Shown: one piece after another, positions 57,201-64,000 of the stretch
How the letters are laid out: each line of letters begins with the position of its first letter
Numbering within the stretch: position 1 is the stretch's first letter
DNA from: Sabethes cyaneus
Taxonomy: Eukaryota > Arthropoda > Insecta > Diptera > Culicidae
Length of the DNA stretch: 64,000 nt
Direction of reading: 5' to 3'
Assembly (NCBI RefSeq): GCF_943734655.1
Contig: NC_071355.1
Coordinates: 90,987,449 to 91,051,448 of the forward strand
Notes under the pieces: model-generated
Told to the model about the DNA's origin: nothing
Seen by the model: only the letters and a program-made list of their open reading frames with translations
The model's database searches: none
Program-made: the position numbers and the translations under genes

Positions 57201-57642
57201 TACATTAAAAATATGCTTGTCAAGCAAGGAGGCAATAACGAAAAACTGATAGTTCAAATTGCTAAATTGCAAACGTGCGTGGTAAACGCAGAAAATAACC
57301 ATGCTAATAATTTTCGCGTGGAACTCTAAATAGGTGGAAACTCCGCAATATTTGCATTCAAAATGCTTGATGCTGGGTTCAAATATAATGAACTTTTGAA
57401 ATAAGCGAGAGTCAGAGAAGATCAATTCTATAGTGAACAACTTTACTGAATTGTTGCAATTTTAATTGAATTGTTTAATCAATAATTACCTCATGTCAAT
57501 TTCGTTTGTGTAGCCATTGCTGGGAGTGGAATCATCGTAATCCGGAAGCGTATATTTGGCTCGTCGCATCATTAGGATTTTGGGCATAAACTGCAGAAAC
57601 AATCGCTTAACAATTGGGGACATTTTATGCGTAGACGTACTC
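48040..57642 (-). CDS. nAChRalpha8: Nicotinic acetylcholine receptor subunit, alpha8/beta2-like (C-terminal exons only)
   Basis: Four exons join in frame on the - strand: 57642-57490, 56792-56713, 55803-55694 and 48255-48040. They give about 185 residues and a TAA stop. The product is a cation-channel subunit of cholinergic synapses. Visible parts are the start of the M3-M4 loop (STSTHKMSPIVKRLFLQFMP, then MMRRAKYTLPDYDDSTPSNG), the Ser/Asn-rich loop, the MA helix (LLSAIQAVRFIAQHIKDADK), TM4 (VSMVLDRFFLWVFTTSCIFG) and the tail LSEIPLRKNNFMLPPD. The loop and tail fit Drosophila beta2 (SBD), whose mosquito orthologue is named alpha8. The Cys-loop, loop C and TM1-TM3 exons lie off the right edge, so whether the vicinal cysteines are kept cannot be seen here. 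Its 7.4-kb last intron is full of transposons. It is convergent with the alpha2-like gene. Confidence 0.85.
48256..48911 (-). other. Last intron of the alpha8-like gene, proximal part
   Basis: This is AT-rich intron with no repeat recognised before the foldback MITE. Confidence 0.5.
48912..49763. mobile_element. 852-bp foldback MITE with about 250-bp arms
   Basis: The left end CAGTGGTTTAGATACGAAAG and right end CTTTCGTATC-type complement (TTTTCGGCTCTGGACAACTG) are inverted. Long arm matches include AAGTTCCAGTTTGGCTTGTA / TACAAGCCATACTGGAACTT and AAGATAGAAGAATAATT / AATTATTCTTCTATCTC. No clear duplication flanks it. It lies in the alpha8-like last intron. Confidence 0.85.
49764..51139 (-). 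other. Intron sequence; tRNA-like head fragment at 50155-50205
   Basis: The stretch is AT-rich. At 50155-50205 the words GTGTAGTGGTTAGCATTAA and CGCCTCTCCCGTC resemble the D-arm and anticodon region of a tRNA (box A), but there is no box B. It is a truncated SINE head, not a tRNA gene. The open frame at 50546-50899 has no recognised similarity. Confidence 0.45.
51140..53554 (+). mobile_element. Family C (RTE-like) non-LTR retrotransposon, interrupted by a mariner
   Basis: The 5' region (51140-51350) leads into an endonuclease remnant (RIGIWNIVTLGQQAQLIKEV, SGTVLLYSGIQDK, FRTRIRNLSAIQRYAPT, GDFNEKVGSNN). A linker follows, then RT pieces (IKSMKSNRVPGIDYISAGML, LAFVDFENAFDRLNHENI, GGVRQGCILSPLLFLI, LTDDIILLAQRRNDM in another frame), then RWKWIGHLEKMSERDLQRS. 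Frameshifts and stops inactivate it. Its C-terminal end resumes after the mariner at about 54575. It lies in the alpha8-like last intron, on the other strand. Confidence 0.85.
53557..54569 (+). mobile_element. DD37E-like mariner transposon, inactive
   Basis: The ends CTTGCAAAAAAATTCTACA (53557-53575) and its exact reverse complement (54551-54569) are inverted repeats flanked by TA. The interior encodes, in several frames, an N-terminal HTH part (EVCAFKERYPTASTTDIVRH, LLDNNQIIERKPGSGRP), the first Asp region VVMDDETYLTMDGNDW, then DLASAHFSKRSLEEMQRLNI and PIENFWVNLKRKIYSNN. The Asp-Asp-Glu order and these motifs fit the mosquito ITmD37E group. Stops, frameshifts and a small deletion before PIENFW (spacing too short) make it dead. 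The remaining open pieces are at 53595-53795, 53785-54124 and 54327-54572. Confidence 0.88.
54572..54785 (+). mobile_element. Family C retrotransposon, C-terminal end and 3' tail
   Basis: At 54665-54757 the + strand reads TLDKNLSWRQVKAMAGNRRQ then WRSLISSPCK and a stop, the typical C-terminus of RTE-like endonuclease-RT proteins. (TAAG)-type units follow to about 54785. It is the continuation of 51140-53554. Confidence 0.8.
54786..55036 (-). other. Intron sequence
   Basis: No feature was recognised. Confidence 0.5.
55037..55192 (-). mobile_element. Feilai-like SINE, reverse
   Basis: TATCGACAAATTTCACAGCC, GAGTATAAGGCAAATGCGAGG, the box B region CCGAGATTCGAACATAGG, TTGACCAGCATCGTTCCTCG and AAGCTAAGTTGG follow the Feilai order in reverse. 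Confidence 0.75.
55193..55693 (-). other. Intron sequence, nothing recognised
   Basis: This is AT-rich non-coding sequence next to the alpha8-like exon. Confidence 0.5.
55694..55803 (-). CDS. nAChRalpha8: nAChR alpha8-like exon (MA helix)
   Basis: On the - strand the acceptor ACTGCCACAG and donor GTGAGT bound 110 bp. It encodes VEQDNIIPKQLSPELLSAIQ and AVRFIAQHIKDADKDNE, the amphipathic helix before TM4. Confidence 0.93.
55804..56712 (-). other. Intron of the alpha8-like gene with a Feilai scrap
   Basis: A short reverse Feilai-like piece lies at about 56535-56592 (ATATTCGAACTTGACTTGTTAG, CACCTCGAAGCTAACTGGGAGG read in parts). The rest is unremarkable. Confidence 0.55.
56713..56792 (-). CDS. 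nAChRalpha8: nAChR alpha8-like exon (cytoplasmic loop, 80 bp)
   Basis: On the - strand the acceptor CTATTTACAG and donor GTAAGA-type (CAG then GTAAG) bound 80 bp encoding SLSEFPGEFKEGGDSFDNIG and INLPHGS. Phases agree with both neighbours. Confidence 0.9.
56793..57489 (-). other. Intron of the alpha8-like gene
   Basis: This is 697 bp of AT-rich sequence; no gene or repeat was recognised. Confidence 0.7.
57490..57642 (-). CDS. nAChRalpha8: nAChR alpha8-like exon (start of M3-M4 loop)
   Basis: On the - strand the acceptor TTTTCTCAG and donor GTAATT bound 153 bp. It encodes STSTHKMSPIVKRLFLQFMP and KILMMRRAKYTLPDYDD then STPSNGYTNEID. It follows TM3, which lies on an exon outside the window. 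Confidence 0.93.
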
Positions 57643-58071
57643 CTGAGAAAATACACAGAAATGTTATCGATTAAACCTTCGGAAAATATAAATATAATGA
57701 AATTGCTTTAGTTTGGTCTAACCAAGTAAATCGCCTGAGACTAATCTATACTCTATACTGGTACTGTCCTCTTTAGTACGTATAACTGTATTCAGTTTCA
57801 CAATAGTCTTAAACTCTTTCAAAAAACATTCTGCGTTAATTACCTTTGCCAAATAAATGTATTTGAAGACTAGTTCAACGTATGAGTAGTCATCAAATTT
57901 GATTACAACTTGAAAATGAATTGAACGTTACCGAACATACATCACAAATACAATCATACTTATACAAACATTTGTTGAAATACAATTCGTATTAAATTGA
58001 AACTTAAATACAATATATCACTCATAGTACTCATACTCATCATGATATATATCACTCGATTCAATGTAACT
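57643..58071 (-). other. Intron upstream of the alpha8-like exon
   Basis: This is AT-rich sequence up to the family A element; nothing was recognised. Confidence 0.5.
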
Positions 58072-59742
58072 CTGATGAGTCGCGTCGCTTTATCCAAAAA
58101 ACCGTTTTCGTCCATTATCTACCATAGCTGGTCTCGATCGACTGTATCGAATGCTGCTTTAAAACCAATAAATATGTAATAGGTGGGCACGTTGTACTGC
58201 CGACATTGCTGCAAGACCTGTTTTGGGCCGTGGATCCAAGGCTTGGTCCAAGGTTTTCCACGAAACTAACGGTGCTAACGGTGACAGCCGGCGTAACAGT
58301 ATCTACGAGAGTACCTTGTACGCAGCGTTTACCAGCGTTATGCCACGATAGCTGCAGCAGTCCAGCCGGTCACCCTTTTTGTACATGGGAGAAACCACTC
58401 CTTCCATCTATTCTTCCGGTAGCTTCTCCTCCACACAAATCTTGAAAATAACCCAGTGTAAAGTCATGTTTCTCGGTCATGTTTATAAAGCTTTGCTGGT
58501 AAGCAGTCCTTAACGGCGGCTTTGTTGTTCTTTGGCAACCCGATTTCTAGATTACCATGGGCATTTCTAGACTAACTTCGGTTTCGCCTCCCTCATCAAC
58601 TTCGCTATTGAGGTGTTCATCAAAGAACTGCTTTCACTTGTCGACCACCTCACGCTCATTTGTGATCCGTTTCTCTCCCTCGTCTCTATCACACGTCAGT
58701 CTTCGGTTTGTACCTCTGAGGTTGGTTCACGTTTTCTACCATCGCCGTCTTTGAGGTTTGAAACACCTAACTACTTTGAAGAAAATAGTGCTTCCTCCAG
58801 TATTCGCGCGTAGTTCTCGGCTGGAATAGGAATAGCTGCCTAATGTTCAGCAATCCACCTCGGCTTTAACATAACTGAGATACGGTTGACAATTTCGAGC
58901 GCAGATATAGGTACAGCTACTAGATGACGGTCAGCTTTAATACCCACACCCCGTAGGGAACGTATGTTCGTGATGTTAGAGAAGAGCCGGTCATCTATGA
59001 AAACGTGGTCAATGAGGTTGAACTCTAGGTAGCTTTGTGGATATCTTAGAGTGGAAAAAGGTGCTTCGGATCGTCAGGTTTCGGGAAGCTGAGGACTTTT
59101 ATACATCGCTGGCCGTTATCGTTTGTTTGTATGTGCAGGCTTTGGGATCCTTTCACCGGTCTACACAATTCTACCCTACTGACTTGAATGTTCATATCCC
59201 CGAAGATGATCTTGATGTCCCGTGGCGACCAACTGCCGTACGTTGCTTCCAGCCGACTCTTGGAACGATTGCTTCTCATCGTCGGGCCTACCTTCGTGCG
59301 GCAAGTGTACTATGATAATGCTGTAGTTGAAGAAACGGCCTTTTATCCACAAAGGACACATCTTCGCGTTGATCACTTTCCAGTCCTTCATATAATCCTG
59401 CATTTTGCCCAAAACTGCAAAGCCGGTACTAAGTTCGTAGGTAGCGCCACCGCTCTATTAAAGCTGGGTCTTTCCGCCGCGCATCTGCCAAACTGTGACA
59501 GAATTTCCTGCAGAGCTAATATGCCAAGCTTACGGAGTTCAAGCTGCTCGAGCAGCATCCGGAATCCAGCTACCACCTGCGAAATTCAGCAATGTGCACT
59601 TCCAAGCACCCAGTGTCCATTTGTCGTCCTTGTTTTGTCGCTTAGGTCGATGCCGAAAATTCCGCTCTAAATACAGAGCGAATGATCGTAGTAAGCTGGG
59701 TTTAGGTAAGTTGTCTTACTAGGGCCACGCTACCGAGTCTCA
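58072..59742 (-). mobile_element. Family A non-LTR retrotransposon, 3'-truncated copy
   Basis: On the - strand the 5' region (59742-59640) leads to an endonuclease remnant (KIIFGDMNIQVSRVELCRP at about 59160-59210, and GRFFNYSIIIVHLPHEGRP). Linker and RT pieces follow, down to 58072. It parallels 1-3030 but lacks the hAT-like insert and serves as the empty-site reference for it. Many stops. Confidence 0.8.
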
Positions 59743-60150
59743 CATGGCATGGGAACAAATGCTCAAGTCTCGTTTAACAGCCAACTCCAGTTCGGCGTAT
59801 GAAAAACGGACAGCTGTCTTGGCCGCTCTGGTTCGCGCTCGCTCAATGCCGACTTTCGCCTCTCTCCGCTTGTTAATCATCCTCCAAGTTTCATCCAAAT
59901 CTATTTCTTCCACCCGCTGCACACTTTGCCGAGTGCGACGAAACCACTGGTCCTGATGAAGTCGTTCTTAATGTTGGTCCACTGCTCTTCGACGGTTCAA
60001 ATTCTTGTCTTCATATTTTGTCACCAACCAATAGATTTTACGTGCCTGGCTGAGCCTGCTATCTTGGAGCGGGCGGGGCCGTTATTCTCCCTTCCCTGTC
60101 TGCGTACGACAACCAAGGTTGCCCCAGCCGGCACCACGTGGAGGTGATGA
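59743..60150 (-). mobile_element. Family C retrotransposon, internally deleted copy
   Basis: On the - strand the start CCACGTGGTGCCGGCTGGGG and CAGACAGGGAAGGGAG match the 5' region of family C at 51188-51230. The sequence then jumps to the linker after the endonuclease (DLDETWRMINKRREAKVGIE, RARTRAAKTAVRFSYAELEL). The whole endonuclease is missing. Confidence 0.7.
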
Positions 60151-60237
60151 TATTAGTTATTGAACAGAGACGGTATATTTGCACATGTTCACTCTTTGTC
60201 AACCAATAGTGCATAGTCATTTCATCAGCGTTTATTC

Positions 60238-60750
60238 GTGAGCAAACGTAACTGCAGAATTATCCTAACAGTACAGCGGTATGGTGAGTATAGTGAAAGC
60301 AAGTATAAGAAAACTCGCACGACTGTCCGCAAAGTGCAAACCACGCATCGGAGTGCAACTCTTGTCTGTCAACTGCGATTGATGGTCATTCGGAAAGTCA
60401 AGGCTGTCGCCAAGATTATCATCTCCGATCAACCAAAACTGAGTGCTGATTGCGGAACAACACCAAAACTGGATGTTGACCGCTGCACTTTGCAACGAAT
60501 GCATCTCCGGAAGGCTGCAAGTGTCACCGAGTAAGTAAACAACACGGCCTAAGCCTCAAACAACAGTGGCCAAAATCCGAACGCGCATGCTCTACGACCG
60601 TGTTCTGACGAAACGCGACTTCAATCAAATTTCGGGCGTAAAATTCTGCAAGGCTCTTATTCGCGGCAAGGTTTCTTGGAAATGTAAGTTAGTTTACGCG
60701 AATAATTTCGATGGAGCTATTTGTAAGTTAGGAATAATAAATGAGTAGAA
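60238..60750 (+). pseudogene. Tc1/mariner-like transposase remnant
   Basis: The + strand reads TTVRKVQTTHRSATLVCQ, SDQPKLSADCGTTPKLDVDR and CTLQRMHLRKAASVTE. After a frame change it reads IRTRMLYDRVLTKRDFNQIS, ALIRGKVSWKCKLVYANNFD. The order resembles the linker and catalytic region of mariner transposases, but the catalytic DET part seems deleted. Dead if real. Confidence 0.5.
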
Positions 60751-60821
60751 GTCAGTATTTCGTTAGTATTTTTGGCCGTCCGAGAATGTCGTCTAAAAAA
60801 TCACATATCGTTCTCTTCCAA

Positions 60822-61032
60822 AAGCCTTGAGCTTAAACGTCTTTCTAAGACTTGACCCTTCTTTATCGACAGACTTCCCAGCTGGCTGGTAGAGTACAGG
60901 ATAGCTACGGGGCTAATGCAACAATCCTACTGACTCTATTTAGCAGCACCACCTAAGACCTAACCGAGATTCGAGCATACGACGACTGGCTTGTTGGACC
61001 AGCATCGTACCTCGAAACTAACTGGGTGGTCA
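60822..61032 (-). mobile_element. Feilai-like SINE, near full length, reverse
   Basis: The copy runs from the tail side (AAGCCTTGAGCTTAAACG, TCTTTCTAAGACTTGACCC, CGACAGACTTCCCAGCTGG) to the tRNA-like head (CCGAGATTCGAGCATACGACG, GCTTGTTGGACCAGCATCG, CTCGAAACTAACTGGGTGG). It is the best preserved copy in the window. Confidence 0.82.
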
Positions 61033-61636
61033 TCTTCCTTAGCATTTCAAAAAATTATAATTAAGTTCTATTTGCAGGTTCATGTTAAACAAATAGAATA
61101 AACGGAAGAATCTAATAATTATAATCAGGAGACTGCACGTGCATCAATATAATTCCAGTAGTGAATCAGACATCTAATGAATCTTGATTTTCATGAAAAA
61201 GAAACTATCCACTCCTATTGCCCATAAACGGCTTTACCTCCGGCATGAATGTAAAAGAAAATAAAATAAGTCTTAGAATCTATCCGGTACACTGTGGGCA
61301 AAATCGACCGAAAAAACGGAACTTTCTATTACCCTGTTTTAAAAGGTAAATAGTGACTTTCGTTAAGTGAAAGATTACGAAAAAAATCGATTGGTGATGG
61401 TCTCAACGTGCGAAATCGACGAGAAGTAGCCCATTTTGCACCATTTACCTTTATTTCCTAATTGTTTTAAAATAATTTTGTACAATCTCTCTAATATGAA
61501 ATTTTATGGTAACGAGAGTAGAAGAATGGGACATGAGTAGTGATTTTTCTTTATTTTAATACAATATCATCTAGAGGTGTGATTTGCACCACTTTGCATA
61601 TAAAATTTGAATTATACTCAAAATGCCAACTCGATA
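61033..61636 (-). other. Intergenic or intronic sequence, nothing recognised
   Basis: This is AT-rich, non-coding sequence. Confidence 0.5.
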
Positions 61637-61816
61637 CACTCAAGTCTTTTTACACGGTATGTTTTTTTTTCGATTACTCAAGAAAAGTGCAACTTGGGGA
61701 CCATTTACAAAATACGTGACGAATGCCGGACCTCTCCCAAATCTGTTGAGAAATCAATGAATGATCCCTAATCCCAATCGATTTCTCGCGGTTTTCACGC
61801 AAAAAAGTCACTTTTT
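61637..61816. mobile_element. Probable MITE related to 40886-41051
   Basis: The left end CACTCAAGTCTTTTTACACG follows TA and matches the MITE at 40886. The right end is unclear, with a candidate near CGCAAAAAAGTCACT at about 61799-61813. Confidence 0.4.
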
Positions 61817-61914
61817 ATTACCTTCTAAAAAGTACCGTTTTGTTGATAAAAAGTTGGTGGAAAATCTGTAGCCATCATCCCGGGCTTTGAAAATGAGGAT
61901 AGCTTGGTAATATG

Positions 61915-64000
61915 ACTTTCCGTCAATTTAAACGATTTAGTAACTGCAAACGGCGGTTAACGGCAGACGGCGTAGCAGTGGAGTACGCCAGGAAGCTCGA
62001 CCAGCGAATCGCAGAACAGCAGGTAGAAGAAGAAGATATAAATGGGCTGTAGAGAAACATCCATGGTGCCATCCAAACAGCAGCGAGAGAGGTGGTAGGC
62101 ACGATGCGTGGAAGACAGCGTAATAGCTGATTTGATGCCGAATGCCAGATAGTGACAGATGAATAGAACCAGGCCAGGAGTCGCATGCTCACTGCGGCAA
62201 CGCGTCAAAACAGAGGGAGATACAGAGAGACTAGAGCTGCGGAAAAAAGAATCCATCGTCTAAAGTAACGCGAGTACGGGGAGCACGTGCTCGCCGGCGC
62301 AGAGGAGCGATACGCCAGCAACGACACACGGAGTTTCTATAAAACGGTGAGATGCAGGAATTTTGCCATGCCTGTGATGTGCAATGATAGTGCTGGCAAC
62401 CTGCTTACTGACAAAACAAAACGGCGGTAGCAGCCAGGTGGAAGGACCACTTTCAGACACTATTGAATGGAGACGTAAATGCGGAGATCAGCAGGGACAG
62501 GATAGAAATTGTAAGCGATGATCAAGCTGTGGAGCCACCAACACAGGAGGAGGTTAAGAAGGCAATCAGTGAGCTCAAAAACGGTAAGGCTGCTGGGAAG
62601 GATGGTATCCCGCTTGAAGTTCTAAAAGCGGGGAGCGAGCGTACGAAGCAATCCACCGGATCATTGTCAGGATCTGGGAGGAAGAACAAATGCCGGAGGA
62701 GTGGTTGGATGGCCTCATTTGCCCAATTTTCAAAAAGGGACATCGAATGGAGTGTAAAAACTATCGAGGAATTACATTGCTCAATTCTGCCTACAAGGTG
62801 CTTTCCCGTATGCTGTTCTGCAGACTGAGACCGTTAGCGGAGTCCTTCGTCGGCGAGTACCAAGCTGGTTTTCGTGAGGGTCGCTCCACGACGGATCAGA
62901 TGCTTACCCTGCGTCAGTTGCTAGACAAGTTCCGGGAGTACAACTTGCAGACACACCATCTGTTTGTGGACTTTAAAGCGGCGTACGATTCAGTTAAACG
63001 AAATGAGCTGTGGCAGATAATGCTAGAACATGGTTTTCCGACGAAACTAGTTACGCTGATTCGTGCGACGCTGGACGGATACAAATTATGCGTTAGAATA
63101 GCGGATGAAACCTCAGCTGCTTTCATGACGTTGGATGGACTGAAGCAAGGGGATGCACTCTCTAACCTGCTATTCAACATTGCTTTGGAAGGTGCTTTAC
63201 GAAGGGCAAACGGGGAAAGGAATAAAACGATCATCACGAAACCTCACATGCTTCTTGGTTTTGCGGATGACGTCGATATCATGGGAATCAACCGTAGAGC
63301 AGTGGAAGAGGCCTTCAGGGACTTTAAAAGGGAAGCTGCGAGATTGGGACTTACCATTAATACCGCCAAAACGAAGTACATGGTTGCTGGTAGGGAACGT
63401 GGGAGCCCAAGTGGTGTTGGTGCCGAGGTGGAGTTAGATGGGGCACAATATGAAGTAGTGGAGGAATTTATATATCTTGGTACACTCGTGACATGAGACA
63501 ACGATATAAGCCGCGAAGTGGTTTTCTACGGATTACGTAGCCAGCTGAAGTCCCGTAGATTGCAAATTCGCACAAAACTGGCGCTCTACAGAACACTAAT
63601 CCTCCCCGTGGCCCTTTACGGACACGAATCATGGACGCTAAAGGAAGCTGGTCGGCGAGTGCTTGGGGTTTTTGAGCGTAAAATTCAGCGATCTATACTT
63701 GGTGGCAAAATGGAAAATGGAGTGTGGCGCAGACGCATGAATCACTAGCTGTACCAAGTATACAAATATGCTGATATAGTGAAGGTAGTGCAATATGGCA
63801 GGCTGCGGTGGGCTGGACACATGGCCAGAATGCCCGATAAAAGAGTAGCCAAAACTATTTTCAGCAGAGAACCAGGAAGAGGCCGTAGACTCCGAGGCAG
63901 ACCCCGCACCCGGTGGGTGTGTGCTGTCGAAGACGATGCATGTTCAGCTGGTGTTCGTGGGGATTGGAGAACGGCAGCCCAGGACCGACGGTACTGGAGG
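61915..64000 (+). mobile_element. Family D non-LTR retrotransposon, 5' truncated, RT largely intact
   Basis: From about 61945 broken frames give the linker (LDQRIAEQQVEEEDINGL-like). The open frames 62463-62640 and 62690-63496 then carry the RT: NGKAAGKDGIPLEVLKAG, PEEWLDGLICPIFKKGHR, NYRGITLLNSAYKVLS, FVDFKAAYDSVKRNELW, LKQGDALSNLLFNIALEGAL, LLGFADDVDIMG (catalytic FADD) and EVVEEFIYLGTLVT then a stop. It continues with RTLILPVALYGHESW, GVFERKIQRSILGGKMENG and RGRRLRGRPRTRW near the right edge. One frameshift near 62640-62690, a TGA and a small deletion at about 63495-63520, and a TAG near 63747 inactivate it. Relative to family A/B it is the least decayed. The 3' end is off the window. Confidence 0.88.

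Overview
This is a piece of an insect nuclear genome, most likely a culicine mosquito of the Aedes type. The evidence is spliced insect nicotinic acetylcholine receptor (nAChR) genes, several copies of a Feilai-like tRNA-derived SINE (a family described from Aedes aegypti), and very dense nests of degraded non-LTR retrotransposons, mariner remnants, hAT-like and other MITEs. No prokaryotic organisation, CRISPR array or rRNA gene was seen.

Three host genes are supported. (1) On the + strand, eight exons between 3129 and 35849 encode the C-terminal 495 residues of an nAChR alpha subunit (Cys-loop, vicinal Cys pair, four membrane segments, stop codon). It best fits the insect alpha2 (Drosophila SAD) type; the 5' exons lie off the left edge. 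(2) On the - strand, four exons between 57642 and 48040 encode the C-terminal part of a second nAChR subunit, best fitting the Drosophila beta2 / mosquito alpha8 type; its ligand-binding and TM1-TM3 exons are not in the window. The two receptor genes are convergent, which fits the alpha1-alpha2-beta2 cluster known from flies. (3) Nested in the 13.2-kb intron of the alpha2-like gene, on the opposite strand, lies a two-exon secreted carboxylesterase-like gene (20777-22755). Its nucleophile serine is replaced by glycine, so it is probably a non-catalytic family member.

Almost all the rest is transposon-derived. Families are labelled here for convenience: A (APE-RT non-LTR; 1-3030, about 7560-8530, 38429-39250, 58072-59742), B (APE-RT; 18005-20572, 44470-44840, 45414-47304), C (RTE-like; 45020-45410, 51140-54785, 59743-60150), D (RT; 61915 to right edge) and J (Jockey-like RT scraps; 4960-5390 and 18364-18822). 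DNA elements with defined ends include an hAT-like insertion (2026-2728, 8-bp TSD), two copies of a CAGGG-ended hAT-like MITE (8006-8288 and 36766-37057), a P/hAT-like 1.28-kb unit with 8-bp TSD and 11-bp subterminal repeats (13740-15017), a MITE inside a MITE (32479-32719 within 32336-32779), a 3-kb Transib-like foldback element (41429-44451), foldback MITEs (46430-46734, 48912-49763) and a dead DD37E-like mariner (53557-54569) nested in a family C retrotransposon.

The most unusual items are the Transib-like long-inverted-repeat element with RSS-like ends, the P-like unit carrying an intron-like segment, the chimeric B/J reverse transcriptase, the 1.47-kb tandem-array element flanked by a 10-bp direct repeat (30068-31538), and the 467-bp (TTG)n tract.
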